From Lachnospiraceae bacterium (GTDB taxonomy: Bacteria; Bacillota; Clostridia; Lachnospirales; Lachnospiraceae), in contig JAIDOW010000056.1 of the NCBI GenBank assembly GCA_029063085.1, forward strand, positions 24,212-87,196: 62,985 nucleotides of DNA, in the 5' to 3' direction. The notes below the pieces were generated by a model. It was given only the letters and a program-made list of their open reading frames with translations, ran no database searches and had not been told where the DNA came from. Positions 8,518 to 19,395 of the stretch are shown here, in pieces. Positions within the stretch are counted from its first letter, which is position 1. Each line of letters begins with the position of its first letter. Both the position numbers and the translations under genes were made by a program.

Positions 8518-9705
8518 CTATAAAAGTGCTACCGTTTCCCTTGCAATAGCAAGTTCTTCATTGGTCGGTATTACATATACAGCTGTTTTGGAACCGTCTG
8601 TTGATATCCTGATTTCCTCACCACGTCTCGCATTTGCCGTTTCATCAATTTCAACGCCCAGATATCCAAGATAGTTACAGACCGCCTGCCGCACCTTAAA
8701 GTTGTTTTCTCCTATTCCTGCGGTAAAGGCAATGGCATCAACCCCATTCATGGAAGCAGCATAGGCACCTATAAACTGTGCAACACGATATGCAAACATA
8801 TCAAGAGCCGCTGCGGCCCTCTCATTTCCGTCCATACTTGCTTTATCCAAATCGCGAAAATCGCTGGAAACGCCTGATATTCCCTCAACACCTGACTTTT
8901 TATTTAAAATATTGATCACATCATCTAATGAACAATTCAGTTTATTTGCCAGATACTCCACTACTGCCGGATCGATACTGCCGCTTCTTGTTCCCATAAT
9001 CAGTCCATCCAACGGAGTAAATCCCATACTGGTGTCTACAGACTCCCCATCCCTGACCGCAGTCACAGAAGAACCATTTCCCAAATGACAGATAATAGTC
9101 TTAGACTCCTGATTCTCTTTCCCTATCAGTTCTATCAGTCTCTTTGATACAAAACTGTGTGATGTTCCATGAAAACCATATTTACGTATCTTATAGTCCT
9201 CATAATATGCATAAGGCAGACCATATAAATATGCTTTCTTTGGCATAGTCTGATGAAATGCAGTATCAAAAACGGCTGCCATTGGCACTTTGGGCATCAA
9301 TGCCCTGCATGCAGAAATCCCGATTAAATTAGCCGGGTTATGCAATGGTGCCAGTTCATTGCATTCTTCAATCGCCTGTATCACTTCTTCTGTTATCAGA
9401 ACCGAACCAGCAAATTTCTCACCGCCATGTACAACACGGTGACCTACCGCATCAATTTCAGACAGGTCTTTAATCACACCAAAATCTTTATCTGTTAATG
9501 CCTCCAATACAAAAGAAACCGCACTCTTATGATCCGGCATGGAAACTTCTCTCACTACTTCCTCTTTTCCAGCAGGCTTATGCGTCAGTCTGCCATCAAT
9601 ACCGATTCTTTCACAAAGCCCTTTGGCAATCACTTTCTCCGTATCAGAATGAATCAACTGATACTTCAAAGAAGAACTGCCACAATTTACAACAAATACA
9701 TTCAT
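8518..9705 (-). CDS. ackA: Acetate kinase
   Basis: Acetate kinase makes ATP and acetate from acetyl phosphate in fermentation. The 395-residue protein has the ASKHA motifs [10 protein letters not shown] (residues 7-16), [12 protein letters not shown] and [14 protein letters not shown]. The start is the ATG at 9705 with AGGAGG upstream; a longer in-frame reading to 9798 has no ribosome site. The usual partner pta is not adjacent. Upstream lies a diguanylate cyclase gene on the same strand. Confidence 0.96.
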   Translation of the reverse strand: MNVFVVNCGSSSLKYQLIHSDTEKVIAKGLCERIGIDGRLTHKPAGKEEVVREVSMPDHKSAVSFVLEALTDKDFGVIKDLSEIDAVGHRVVHGGEKFAGSVLITEEVIQAIEECNELAPLHNPANLIGISACRALMPKVPMAAVFDTAFHQTMPKKAYLYGLPYAYYEDYKIRKYGFHGTSHSFVSKRLIELIGKENQESKTIICHLGNGSSVTAVRDGESVDTSMGFTPLDGLIMGTRSGSIDPAVVEYLANKLNCSLDDVINILNKKSGVEGISGVSSDFRDLDKASMDGNERAAAALDMFAYRVAQFIGAYAASMNGVDAIAFTAGIGENNFKVRQAVCNYLGYLGVEIDETANARRGEEIRISTDGSKTAVYVIPTNEELAIARETVALL

Positions 9706-9772
9706 TTTCAAACCTCCTATCACTTGTAACCAATCTAATAAAGCAAAATCCATTATCTGGCTGTCCGTCCGG

Positions 9773-11467
9773 TTAATCTCTCTGTATGCTTCCGTCATCT
9801 ACCTTAATCTGATGTCTTCCATGCTCTTTGGCATAATACATACACCAGTCAGCCCGTTTTAACAGTTCGTCAGTATTCTTGCATACCTCCGGATAAGCCG
9901 TTAATCCAATACTCACACTCATGGTAATATCCCACTCATTGTAACGAACTACCTGACTGCAAATGTCTTCAAATAATTCGTCAATGATTGGCTGTGCAAT
10001 CTCCAGCTTCCTGCCGGGCAGTACTGCCACAAATTCTTCCCCACCATAACGGCAGACAAATCCATTGTACTTATCAATACACTGTTCTGCCACATGTGCA
10101 ATCCGCTTAATCACTTCATCACCAGCTAAATGCCCATAAGTATCATTTACGCTCTTGAATTTATCAATGTCAAACAATGCAACACTTATACAGCCTTTCA
10201 TCTGCTGTATTCTATCAACCGCTTTTTTAAATAATTCACTAAAATAGATACGATTATTAATGCCTGTCAGACCGTCTTTTCTTGCAACCTGCTGCATTTC
10301 GTTATAAATCTTTGCATTTTTAATAGCAATATCATACTGTGCAATTATCGCATTATAAAATGACATATCTCTGTTAAACAGATTCCTTCTCTGATCGCCA
10401 ATCATAAAGAGACCGTAATTTTCTTCATCAATTCCCAGTACTTTCATATAAACCGAATTGACGTTGATATCCTTTAAAAAGGGAATCTCATGCTTAAGAC
10501 TTTCCTCATAAACCATCTCCATTTTTCCTTCTGCGACCATTTCCAGATAAATATCTTCCATCCATTCTTTAATCCTGCCCTGTAATTGCCCGATATTCGT
10601 TTTTATTACATAATTGGCATGCTTATTCAGATAAACATTCTCTTTTATATATACTGCACAAAATCCCAGCTTTTTAACCTGCATAAGGGCATCTGTAATC
10701 TGATTGGATATCTTGGGTACTTCAAGGGAAGATGCGATATAGTGCATAATCTCCGCCTGTGCTACCATTTCCTCATTTGCTTCTTTGATTTTACTGTTTG
10801 CATTTTGCAGATCCATCTTTTGCAGGTTAAGCTGACTGTTGGTCTTTTGCAGTTTTTCCTGTATATTAAGAATACTCTCATTTTTTTCCACAATTTGAGT
10901 CAATTCATGTCTCTGCTTTAAGATAATCTCATCCTTTTTGATAACATATTCCACAAACAAAGCTGCCTCTGTCACCAACACAAGAATCAGCATTAATATG
11001 TCAAAAAATAAAAACATCCATTGCCCGCTGGAATGAATCGCCACTTTGACAAAAACAACGATCAGCATCGGCATTCCTATACATATTACATAAAAAACAG
11101 CTCTTCCCCGCTCTGTAATATCCATTGCCAGAAAGAAATCCACCATAAGCATGATCAGCAATGCAATAATCATGACTTCCGAATCATCAGATATCTGTAA
11201 AAATACCAGTACCATCGTAGCCAGCAGACATTGAACATACCTGACAACCCTTATTACCATAAGATTATTAAAATAATTGGCATAGAAAAAAATCTCTTCC
11301 ACCGCTTCACATAATACGATAAAAGACAGAATGTAGATAGTATTCCTGACCGAAACATCTTTCATCTCAAACTGAAGCAGCAGTCTTTGCAGGATAAAGA
11401 TTACATAGACCAGCCTATGCATAAATATTCCTTTTTTCTGTATCTCAATAACTGATTTCGTATCCAT
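9773..11467 (-). CDS. Membrane-anchored GGDEF diguanylate cyclase
   Basis: The 564-residue protein makes cyclic di-GMP from two GTP. It has about six hydrophobic segments in the first 175 residues, then a coiled coil (about 185-240), a GAF-like segment, and a C-terminal GGDEF domain with an intact RYGGEEF active site. I find no RxxD inhibitory site five residues before GGEEF, so product inhibition may be missing. The start at 11467 follows GGAAGG and lies directly after the FtsA-like gene, suggesting one transcript. The signal sensed is unknown. Confidence 0.9.
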   Translation of the reverse strand: MDTKSVIEIQKKGIFMHRLVYVIFILQRLLLQFEMKDVSVRNTIYILSFIVLCEAVEEIFFYANYFNNLMVIRVVRYVQCLLATMVLVFLQISDDSEVMIIALLIMLMVDFFLAMDITERGRAVFYVICIGMPMLIVVFVKVAIHSSGQWMFLFFDILMLILVLVTEAALFVEYVIKKDEIILKQRHELTQIVEKNESILNIQEKLQKTNSQLNLQKMDLQNANSKIKEANEEMVAQAEIMHYIASSLEVPKISNQITDALMQVKKLGFCAVYIKENVYLNKHANYVIKTNIGQLQGRIKEWMEDIYLEMVAEGKMEMVYEESLKHEIPFLKDINVNSVYMKVLGIDEENYGLFMIGDQRRNLFNRDMSFYNAIIAQYDIAIKNAKIYNEMQQVARKDGLTGINNRIYFSELFKKAVDRIQQMKGCISVALFDIDKFKSVNDTYGHLAGDEVIKRIAHVAEQCIDKYNGFVCRYGGEEFVAVLPGRKLEIAQPIIDELFEDICSQVVRYNEWDITMSVSIGLTAYPEVCKNTDELLKRADWCMYYAKEHGRHQIKVDDGSIQRD

Positions 11468-11470
11468 ATC

Positions 11471-13531
11471 CTATTCCTTCCAGTATATTTCAACAACAGC
11501 TCCATTATAAAGGGGACTAAAATGCTGTGCAGCATTTCCATCAATACTTTGTACCAGTTTAGTTCCTTTTACATTTTTTAAATCAAAATCATATTTATCA
11601 AAAATATCAACAAAGACATAATTGCTTTTTCCCGTAAGAGTAATCGGAGTTCCATTTACAACAACCTCTATCTTCCTGCCCGGATCAGGTTTTTGTTCAG
11701 GTTCTTCCTGTTCTTTGGTATCATCCTGTTCAGATTCTTTTTCCTCTGACACAAAACGGTCGCCTCTATATATTTCTTCTTTATCAATCCATGCAACATT
11801 GAAATTTTCATATATTTTAGTATCCGCATTTCCCCGTGCCCCGTTTACAAACACCTCATGCGGTGCTTCAATATCCATAAACTGCATAAGCTGGCTAAGC
11901 GTATAATAATTCAAAATTTCGATGACATCTCCATCATTCACCTGATAAAATTCTGATTCCAAACGGCCATTAACACTTGCATATCTCGGACAACTTACCG
12001 TCTTGTCGTTGACAATAAATGATATCACGGAAGTCAAATCTGCAACCTCGCCTAATACTGCCGAAGCAGCTTCACCTCTTGTAGACAAAGTAATGGAAAT
12101 CTCATCTCCCGCCTGCACCAGATGATTCATTCCAACCTCTTTTCCATTCAGTAAAATAGATGCAGCCTCTCCCTGATTGCCACGGCTAAACTTTTTCTTC
12201 CCATTCAATGTATAATGAAGATCTGCCCCCCGCTTAGGGAACACTTCCTCGTTTGACAATCCATATGCCAATGCTGCATCAAATACCGTAAGTTTATCAT
12301 TATCATATAACTTTACTCTCTCACCATTTACATGTAAGAAAATAAATCTGTTTTTCTGGTCAAAAAAATTAAGGCAGATACCGATCGGTGTAACAAGTAA
12401 CGGATCTTTTTTAACTCCCTCTACAAAGATATTGACAAATCCAAGAACTTCTTCTCCTCTAAGTGCCACCCGCTCTTTAGGAAGTTCCAGATGCTCTGCC
12501 AGTTTTTCCGTAAAACCAGGTATTTTACCACCACCGCCTACAACAAATGCAGCAGAAACGGGTTTGCCGCCATTTAATTTTATAATCTTCTCCGAAATTT
12601 TACGGGTAATCTCTTCCACAACAGCCTCTGTTTTATCATATACCTCCTGGGGAGTAATCTTATGACTGATTCCCATAATATCTTTATATGACAGGCTCTT
12701 CTTCTTTGTCCCAATCATCTTTATCTTCTCTGCTGTAGCAAAGTCTACCAGAAATTCCTTTACCAGTACATCCGTAATCTCATCTCCCGCCTTGGGAAGC
12801 ATTCCATAACCAATAATACTGCCGTCTTTCGTAATGGAAATATCGGATGTACCTGCTCCTATATCAATCAAAGCTATATTAAGAAGCCTGTAACTCTCCG
12901 GTATCGCAACCTGTATTGCCGCAATCGGCTCCAATGTCATATTCGAAATCTCAAGCCCTGCCAGTGATACAGCCGCATATAATCCATCCACTACCTCTTC
13001 CGGCAAAAAAGTAGCCAGAACATCCGCTCCGATATTATGAGCCTTATGTCCTTCCAAATTGCTGATTTCATATCCGTTTAAGTAATATTTGATCACTGTA
13101 TAACCAACACAGAAAAATTTGACATCAGTCTCATTCTCCTTTGCCATCTGTTCATGTGCTTCTTCTACACCGATCAACTCCAAAGAATGGATATATTCCT
13201 GATTCACAACTGTATTTTCCGAAAATTCATAATAACCTTTTCCCACAGATGTCTTCAGTACACGTCCAGCAGCAGCGATGCAAACTTCTTTTAGTTTTCT
13301 CCCTGACAGCTGCTTTTCCAAAGCATCCTTTACATAGATAATCTCCTCACCGACCTTGCTGATGTCGTGAATCTGACCGTCCAGCATTGCTCTGGTATCA
13401 TGAAATTTCACACACTGTGCAACAATATTAAATTGACTGCCTTCACGATATCCCACTGTACCGACAATACTCCTTGTCCCGATATCAAGTCCAAATACAA
13501 GTGGTTCCGGATATTTTATTAACGCTGCCAT
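11471..13531 (-). CDS. FtsA/PilM-like actin-fold ATPase with C-terminal extension
   Basis: The 686-residue protein is an actin-fold (ASKHA) ATPase of the FtsA/PilM group. It shows the phosphate-1 motif FGLDIGTRSIVGTVG at about residue 13, the second phosphate motif LIDIGAGTSDISI, and the adenosine motif AFVVGGGGKIPGF. After about residue 400 there is a long extension with small beta-rich, ubiquitin-like segments and an acidic Gln/Glu linker near 600. True FtsA is about 420 residues, so this is a distinct longer family. It may act in division, envelope or pilus assembly; no ftsZ is nearby. Confidence 0.8.
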   Translation of the reverse strand: MAALIKYPEPLVFGLDIGTRSIVGTVGYREGSQFNIVAQCVKFHDTRAMLDGQIHDISKVGEEIIYVKDALEKQLSGRKLKEVCIAAAGRVLKTSVGKGYYEFSENTVVNQEYIHSLELIGVEEAHEQMAKENETDVKFFCVGYTVIKYYLNGYEISNLEGHKAHNIGADVLATFLPEEVVDGLYAAVSLAGLEISNMTLEPIAAIQVAIPESYRLLNIALIDIGAGTSDISITKDGSIIGYGMLPKAGDEITDVLVKEFLVDFATAEKIKMIGTKKKSLSYKDIMGISHKITPQEVYDKTEAVVEEITRKISEKIIKLNGGKPVSAAFVVGGGGKIPGFTEKLAEHLELPKERVALRGEEVLGFVNIFVEGVKKDPLLVTPIGICLNFFDQKNRFIFLHVNGERVKLYDNDKLTVFDAALAYGLSNEEVFPKRGADLHYTLNGKKKFSRGNQGEAASILLNGKEVGMNHLVQAGDEISITLSTRGEAASAVLGEVADLTSVISFIVNDKTVSCPRYASVNGRLESEFYQVNDGDVIEILNYYTLSQLMQFMDIEAPHEVFVNGARGNADTKIYENFNVAWIDKEEIYRGDRFVSEEKESEQDDTKEQEEPEQKPDPGRKIEVVVNGTPITLTGKSNYVFVDIFDKYDFDLKNVKGTKLVQSIDGNAAQHFSPLYNGAVVEIYWKE

Positions 13532-13576
13532 GTTCTTTACCTCATAATGTATACAACTATTACATATTTTACCACA

Positions 13577-14173
13577 TTATGTTGATTTAGACAATAAGCC
13601 CTTAATTATATTGGCTGTTTTTTCCAAATCCCCTCCGTTATCGATCACTACATCACAATGCTCCCTGTAATAGGTATCTGAAGACTGATTTGCAATCACC
13701 CGTTCCCACTTTTCAGGATTCCCTCCCCTGCCTGCAAGCAAACGGCGAATCCGCTCTTCCTTTTTGACATAAACATACCATAGCTCATCACAGATTGCTT
13801 TGTAACCGTCTTCTATCAGCAAAGCTGCCTCTATAATATAAACAGCAGTCTTTCCTTCTGTATTCTTTTTTCCAATATCCTTTATAATATATTCCTTTAC
13901 TGCCGGATGAACAATCCCATTCAAACGTTTTAAGGCTTCTTCACTATTAAACACAAGCATTCCAAGGCTTCCTCTGTCAATCGTGCCATCTTCACTCAAA
14001 ATCTCTGTACCAAAAACACTGACAATCTGCTTATAAACCGGCTCTCCCGGCATCATCATACTATGTGCCAGAGTATCCGTCTCTACAATATATGCATTAT
14101 AATTCTCTTTTATTAAATGCAGCAGCGTACTCTTGCCTGTGCCGATCCCCCCTGTAATTCCGATAATCCTCAT
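13577..14173 (-). CDS. coaE: Dephospho-CoA kinase
   Basis: CoaE phosphorylates dephospho-CoA in the last step of coenzyme A synthesis. The 198-residue protein has an N-terminal P-loop (GITGGIGTGKST), the conserved ETDTLAH segment, and LNGIVHPAVKEYI. Length is normal. It lies just downstream of polA on the same strand, a common pairing. Confidence 0.95.
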   Translation of the reverse strand: MRIIGITGGIGTGKSTLLHLIKENYNAYIVETDTLAHSMMMPGEPVYKQIVSVFGTEILSEDGTIDRGSLGMLVFNSEEALKRLNGIVHPAVKEYIIKDIGKKNTEGKTAVYIIEAALLIEDGYKAICDELWYVYVKKEERIRRLLAGRGGNPEKWERVIANQSSDTYYREHCDVVIDNGGDLEKTANIIKGLLSKST

Positions 14174-14199
14174 AAATCTCCCTGCTCTTTATTTATTAA

Positions 14200-16836
14200 T
14201 TATTTTGCCTCATACCATGTCTCCCCACAGCTCACACTTACGCTTAATGGAACATCAAGACTGGCAGCATTCATCATTTCTTCCGTCAGAATCTGTTTTA
14301 CGGTTTCAATTTCATCTTTATGGGTTTCAATCAACAATTCATCATGAATCTGTAAAATAAGGGAAGACTTCCTTCCTTCTCTCTTTAACCTTTCATGCAC
14401 ACGTATCATGGCAGCTTTGATGATATCCGCTGCCGTTCCCTGAATCGGGGAATTCATGGCAATTCGTTCACCAAAGCTTTTCTGCATGAAATTTGAAGAG
14501 GTAAGCTCGGGAATCTGCCTGATCCTTCCGAACATAGTACGGGTAATTCCTGTTTTCTTCGCCGTCTCCACCGTTTTATCCAAAAACTTCTTAACCCCCG
14601 GATATGTGGCAAAATAACTGTCAATATATTCAGCGGCTTCCTTTCTTGAAATATTCAAATCTTCCGAAAGTCCAAAAGCACTGATTCCGTAAACTATACC
14701 AAAATTAACAGCCTTGGCATTCCTTCTCATCAAATCGTCTACTTCTTCCATGGAAACTCCAAAAACCTGGGAAGCTGTCAATGCATGGATATCCTGATTT
14801 TCATGATATGCCGCAATCAGCTTCTCATCCTGGGAAAAATGTGCCAATACCCGCAATTCAATCTGGGAATAATCTGCATCCACAAATACATAACCCTCTT
14901 TCGGAATAAAAACCTTACGGATGCTGCGTCCCAAATCCGTACGCATCGGAATATTTTGAAGATTAGGTTCCGTTGAACTTATTCTTCCAGTAGCCGTAAT
15001 CGTCTGATTGAATTTCCCATGAATCCGCCCGTCATCCTTAATAAATACGGACAACCCGTCTGCATAAGTGGATTTTAATTTTGCCACCTGCCTGTAATCC
15101 AATACATCAGCAACTATCGGATAGTCATTTTTTAATTTATTGAGTACATCCACATTTGTGGAATATCCTGTCTTGGTCTTTTTTGCACCGGGAAGCCCTA
15201 ACCTCTCAAACAATACCTCCCCCAGCTGCTTTGGTGAATTAATATTAAAAGGATTTCCTGCCTGTTCATAGATAGCAGCTTCCAATGCTTCTACCCTCTC
15301 TCCAAGCATCTGCCCATATTGTGCAAGTGCATTTCCGTCTACCCGGATTCCCTCCCGTTCCATATGCTCTAATACATAAACCGTCGGAAGTTCTATCTCC
15401 TCGTAGAGCTTCAGCATTTCCATCTGCTCTAAACTCCTAACCAGTTCTTCTTTTGCCATAAACGGAATACACGTCTCATAAGCAAGATAATCCGATACTT
15501 TTTCCTCTTGCAGAACCATCACGGAAAGCTTCATTTTCTCTAACAGTTCTTTTTTTGACGGTACGGTCATTGTAAGATAATCCCTCGCAATGTCATCATA
15601 TTCATAAGTGTCTTTCAATGGATTTAAAAGATATGCCGCCACCGATGTATCGAAAACCCGGTTCTCGGACGCAAAAGGAAATACCTTAAGCACAGTCTTT
15701 AAATCGCCCGTTATAAGCTTAAGCAGTGGATTTTTTGTATATACCTCCATAAACCTGTCTACAATCAAATCCTTTGTAATGAACATGGAACAAGCGATGA
15801 AATCCGCAATTCCCTCCTCCTTTGCAATGCCGATTCCCAAAAAATCCCCAGCCTGAGTCAGTACAAATATCCCCAGCCTTTCATATTCCGAAAGAGTGGA
15901 AAAAAATTGCTCCATCTCTTCCAAATCCATGATAAGATTTGTCTTAAAATGAACAGGTGCGGCATCCTTCGAAACTTCAAAATGTTTGAGAAGACTCTTA
16001 AGTTCCAGTTTTTTCATATAATCATAAGCTTCCTTTGTAAACAGATTGCCCATAACCATATCCGTGAAATCCGCATCCAGCGGCACATCCAATTTAATCG
16101 TTGCCAATACCTTACTCATAATCGCCTGATCATAATAAGCCGCAAGATTCTCCATTGCCTTTTTGGGCTTGATTTCATCAATATGCCCATAAGCCTCCTC
16201 TATGCTGTGATATGTGGAAATGATCTTCCCTGCTGTTTTTTCACCAATCCCCGGCACCCCGGGAATGTTATCAGAGCTGTCTCCCATAAGACCTTTCATA
16301 TCAATAAACTCCGTCGGTGTTACTCCGTATAACTCCTTTACATCTTCAGCATAATAATTTTCAACCGTGGTCTGCCCACCTTTTGTCTTTGGAATTTTAA
16401 TCAAAACTTTCCGGGTAGCAAGCTGTAATAAATCACGGTCTCCAGAGAGTACCGATACTGCAAAACCGGATTCTTCCCCTAATCTTGAGAGCGTACCTAT
16501 TATATCATCCGCTTCATACCCCGGAGCCTCTATCACCTTTACCCCCATTGCCTGTAAAACCTGTTTCATTACAGGCACCTGTTGGCGCAGTTCATCCGGC
16601 ATTCCTTTTCTCGTCCCCTTATATTCTTCAAACATTTTATGCCGGAATGTTTTTTCATGAACATCAAATGCCACCGCCAAATGTGTAGGTTTTTCCTCTT
16701 CTATCACCTTTAATATCATATTAATGAAACCTAAAACCGCATTGGTATGCTCTCCCTTTGAATTTGTCAGATCCGGAAGTCCATAAAACGCCCTGTTTAA
16801 AATACTGTGTCCGTCAACCAATAATATCTTGTCCAT
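14200..16836 (-). CDS. polA: DNA polymerase I, proofreading domain degenerate
   Basis: Pol I fills repair gaps and removes Okazaki primers. The 878-residue protein has the 5'-3' exonuclease domain (KILLVDGHSILNRAFYG and GVPGIGEKTAG), a central 3'-5' exonuclease fold that lacks the expected Asp-x-Glu metal residues, and a C-terminal polymerase with motif A (DADYSQIELRVLAHFS), motif B (RRNAKAVNFGIVYGIS) and motif C (QIHDELLIE). The start is the ATG at 16836, seven bases after AGAGG; two earlier in-frame Met have poor ribosome sites. Loss of proofreading is usual in Gram-positive Pol I. Confidence 0.96.
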   Translation of the reverse strand: MDKILLVDGHSILNRAFYGLPDLTNSKGEHTNAVLGFINMILKVIEEEKPTHLAVAFDVHEKTFRHKMFEEYKGTRKGMPDELRQQVPVMKQVLQAMGVKVIEAPGYEADDIIGTLSRLGEESGFAVSVLSGDRDLLQLATRKVLIKIPKTKGGQTTVENYYAEDVKELYGVTPTEFIDMKGLMGDSSDNIPGVPGIGEKTAGKIISTYHSIEEAYGHIDEIKPKKAMENLAAYYDQAIMSKVLATIKLDVPLDADFTDMVMGNLFTKEAYDYMKKLELKSLLKHFEVSKDAAPVHFKTNLIMDLEEMEQFFSTLSEYERLGIFVLTQAGDFLGIGIAKEEGIADFIACSMFITKDLIVDRFMEVYTKNPLLKLITGDLKTVLKVFPFASENRVFDTSVAAYLLNPLKDTYEYDDIARDYLTMTVPSKKELLEKMKLSVMVLQEEKVSDYLAYETCIPFMAKEELVRSLEQMEMLKLYEEIELPTVYVLEHMEREGIRVDGNALAQYGQMLGERVEALEAAIYEQAGNPFNINSPKQLGEVLFERLGLPGAKKTKTGYSTNVDVLNKLKNDYPIVADVLDYRQVAKLKSTYADGLSVFIKDDGRIHGKFNQTITATGRISSTEPNLQNIPMRTDLGRSIRKVFIPKEGYVFVDADYSQIELRVLAHFSQDEKLIAAYHENQDIHALTASQVFGVSMEEVDDLMRRNAKAVNFGIVYGISAFGLSEDLNISRKEAAEYIDSYFATYPGVKKFLDKTVETAKKTGITRTMFGRIRQIPELTSSNFMQKSFGERIAMNSPIQGTAADIIKAAMIRVHERLKREGRKSSLILQIHDELLIETHKDEIETVKQILTEEMMNAASLDVPLSVSVSCGETWYEAK

Positions 16837-16875
16837 TTTCATACCTCTCACTTTACTATACTGTTTCAAATTATT

Positions 16876-17388
16876 CTATTTCAGCATATTATGCTGCCGT
16901 ACTTTTTCGTAAAAATCCATCTCCGGTTCCTCGGTATTCACATTCACATTTATCCTGTTATCCTCCTTAAAAGGATCAAACAACAAGGTATCAAAAGTCT
17001 CACTAAAGTAATACTCTCCCTGTGCTTCTTTTAGCTTCGCCTGCTCATCCTCATGCAAAATATTTAAAAAATTGACATATCCAAATATCAAAAAGCCCAT
17101 AACGCCCACTAGCACAATACAGACAGATGAACGGAAAAACTCTCTTTTTTTCTTATGATACTTTAACTCTCTTGCTATACGTTCGTTTAATTCTTCGGTA
17201 AAATCTTTGGTCAGCGGCATATTGCCGTCTAACTGCCTCATACCTTCTATCATAGTATAATAAATATTCAGTTCTTCTTTACAATCCCGGCAGTTTTGCA
17301 CATGCTTCAAAAATTCTGTTTTTTCATCTCTTTCCAAATTATAATCAATATATGCAATGATTTTTGATTGTACTTCTAAACAGGTCAT
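16876..17388 (-). CDS. Zinc-finger anti-sigma-like membrane protein
   Basis: The 170-residue protein begins with a zf-HC2-type zinc finger containing HVQNCRDC, typical of anti-sigma factors. One membrane segment follows (about residues 90-112, SVCIVLVGVMGFLIFGYVNF), then an extracytoplasmic tail. The start is the ATG at 17388 after AAAAGGAG, directly after mutY. No ECF sigma gene is adjacent, so it may control a distant sigma factor or be an orphan. Confidence 0.75.
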   Translation of the reverse strand: MTCLEVQSKIIAYIDYNLERDEKTEFLKHVQNCRDCKEELNIYYTMIEGMRQLDGNMPLTKDFTEELNERIARELKYHKKKREFFRSSVCIVLVGVMGFLIFGYVNFLNILHEDEQAKLKEAQGEYYFSETFDTLLFDPFKEDNRINVNVNTEEPEMDFYEKVRQHNMLK

Positions 17389-17389
17389 C

Positions 17390-18430
17390 TTAAGACTCCT
17401 TTTCCAAAAATACTTTATATGCCGATGGAAGCGCATACATGGTTTCAAATGCATCCTTATCCACCCATAACAGCTCTTCCTTTTTTTTCCTGCATTCTAT
17501 ATAATATGCCGTCATCCGCCACTCAACATGGGTAAAAATATGCGTATATGGTATCTCTTTTTCCAGCAAAACAGGCTCAAATCCATGTTCACTGATATAA
17601 TCCACAGCTTGACGGGCATCCAGTCTGGTATCTACATGATAAAATTCCCACATATCAGCAAGCAGCCCCTTACTTCCCCTTTTGCGTATCCCATATTGGT
17701 TGCCATCATGCAGAATAAATACTGTTTTTTCTTCAATTTTTCTTTTTTTCTTTTCCTTCCTTACCGGAAGCTTATTCCATGTGTCCCGGCTATATGCAAG
17801 GCATGTCTCCTTAAGAGGACATTCCTGACATTTGGGAACCCCATTCGGTATACATACCATTGCACCCAGTTCCATAAATGCCTGTGTCAGCATATCACAG
17901 TTACCCTCATAATATAGATTTAACAAATTTTGTCTTGCCATACGTTTTGTTTTCAAATCATCTATATTAGCATAACAATCTGAAAGACGCACCATCACAC
18001 GCAAAACATTGCCATCCACTGCCGGCGTCGGCAGACCGAAACATATTGAACAGATTGCACCTGCTGTGTATTCTCCAATTCCGGGAAGGCCAACCACTTC
18101 TTTGTACTTTGTAGGAAAGCTGCCATCATAAAGTTCCATAATCTGAACCGCTGCTTTTTTAAGATTTCTCGCACGATTATAGTACCCTAGCCCCTCCCAT
18201 AATTTTAACAGTTTTTCTTCTTCTATAACTGATAACGCTTTTATATTCGGCACTTCTCTTAAAAATCTCTCATAATATCCTTTTACAGCCTCAACTCTTG
18301 TCTGCTGAAGCATAATTTCAGAAATCCAAATATGATAGGGCTCTTTTGTATTGCGCCATTTTAAATCTCTATGATTTTTTTTATACCATTCCAGTAATGG
18401 TTTTTTTATAGTAATCCAATTAAATTCCAT
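17390..18430 (-). CDS. mutY: A/G-specific adenine glycosylase
   Basis: MutY removes adenine mispaired with 8-oxoguanine. The 346-residue protein has the catalytic region MLQQTRVEAVKGYYERF, the helix-hairpin-helix VGLPGIGEYTAGAI with its downstream PAVDGNVLRV Asp, an Fe-S cluster loop with Cys spaced x7, x2 and x5, and a C-terminal NUDIX-like 8-oxoG recognition domain. The start is the ATG at 18430 after GGGTGG; 32 more open codons upstream have no ribosome site. Confidence 0.94.
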   Translation of the reverse strand: MEFNWITIKKPLLEWYKKNHRDLKWRNTKEPYHIWISEIMLQQTRVEAVKGYYERFLREVPNIKALSVIEEEKLLKLWEGLGYYNRARNLKKAAVQIMELYDGSFPTKYKEVVGLPGIGEYTAGAICSICFGLPTPAVDGNVLRVMVRLSDCYANIDDLKTKRMARQNLLNLYYEGNCDMLTQAFMELGAMVCIPNGVPKCQECPLKETCLAYSRDTWNKLPVRKEKKKRKIEEKTVFILHDGNQYGIRKRGSKGLLADMWEFYHVDTRLDARQAVDYISEHGFEPVLLEKEIPYTHIFTHVEWRMTAYYIECRKKKEELLWVDKDAFETMYALPSAYKVFLEKES

Positions 18431-18552
18431 ACTGCCACCCTGCCATGATTCTTTTATAGTACTATACCATTTATTGCCTGCAATTACAAATATACATTTT
18501 ATATTATGTGAAAAATAATATTTCATTTTTACTATTTTAGCTATTTACACAG

Positions 18553-18589
18553 AATACAATCTGTATTAAACTAATAGTTGATAACTATT
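18553..18589. promoter_or_regulatory. Two palindromes, candidate operators of the S24-type regulator
   Basis: AATACAATCTGTATT (18553-18567) is a 15-base inverted repeat, and AATAGTTGATAACTATT (18573-18589) is a perfect 17-base palindrome. Both lie in the divergent space between mutY and the regulator at 18,644, the usual place for autoregulatory operators. Confidence 0.5.
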
Positions 18590-18643
18590 TAAAAATACAG
18601 GCAAAAACATAATCAATTACAAATTTACAATCGAGGTAACACT

Positions 18644-19372
18644 ATGAATTTACAATATTTCAGATCAACACTACGGAAAATGCTACGTGAAAAGAAACTG
18701 ACTCTTAACGCACTATCCCTCCAGGCAGATTTGTCGGAAGATACTCTTCGTTCTATCATATATGGAAAATCGCAGGATATCAAATTATCTACAATGATAA
18801 AAATTGCCGACGTGCTAAATTGTTCATTAGATGAACTGGCAGGGCGTTCACCATATTCGACACAGGAGCAATCCATCCTGAACCGTATCCGGAACCTACC
18901 TGAACGTTCTGTTAATGTCCTGCAATTTATCATAGAGTTAGAAGAACATTCTGCCTTATATAAATCTCAAAAAGGAACAGATATGATCCCTGTCTTTGTA
19001 CCTGTTGGCAGCTTAAGAGATGGTATGTTTTATGATTGCAGTATTTATGAAGAACTGAATATTTCCGAATATCCGGGTTCCCTGAAATCTATCACGGATT
19101 TTGGAATCCGCATCGTAACCCACAATTATGAACCCATCTATTATCCCAATGACATCCTTTTGTTCTCTCATAACAAACTTCCGGAATTTCATGATATCGT
19201 GCTCTATATCGACAATGACGGAAAAATTTATATACGGAGATATCTGGAATATGGACTTGAAGCAATCAATGGTTTTGGGAAAAATATTCCGATCAAAGAA
19301 ATCAAAAACTACACAGCTTTAGGAGTCGTACTAAAAGTAGTCAAAGAATTTGATATTGAACAGTACCGTTAA
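18644..19372 (+). CDS. XRE repressor with degenerate S24/LexA-type C-terminal domain
   Basis: The 242-residue protein has an XRE helix-turn-helix (about residues 10-65; LNALSLQADLSEDTLRSIIYG) and a C-terminal domain that follows the S24 peptidase layout of CI/LexA repressors. The catalytic residues appear lost: the Ser-Met-x-Pro position reads NYEP, and the later Lys position reads IYIRRYL with Arg. It should therefore bind DNA and sense something without cleaving itself. It is flanked by mutY and a tRNA and has no phage genes around it, so it is likely a stand-alone regulator. Confidence 0.78.
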   Translation: MNLQYFRSTLRKMLREKKLTLNALSLQADLSEDTLRSIIYGKSQDIKLSTMIKIADVLNCSLDELAGRSPYSTQEQSILNRIRNLPERSVNVLQFIIELEEHSALYKSQKGTDMIPVFVPVGSLRDGMFYDCSIYEELNISEYPGSLKSITDFGIRIVTHNYEPIYYPNDILLFSHNKLPEFHDIVLYIDNDGKIYIRRYLEYGLEAINGFGKNIPIKEIKNYTALGVVLKVVKEFDIEQYR

Positions 19373-19395
19373 ACAAAAAGGGAAATGACAAACTC

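Noticed and set aside
18625-18933. Minus-strand open frame of 102 codons
   Set aside because: Antisense of the XRE/S24-type regulator, no ribosome site, and the plus-strand protein has clear domains.
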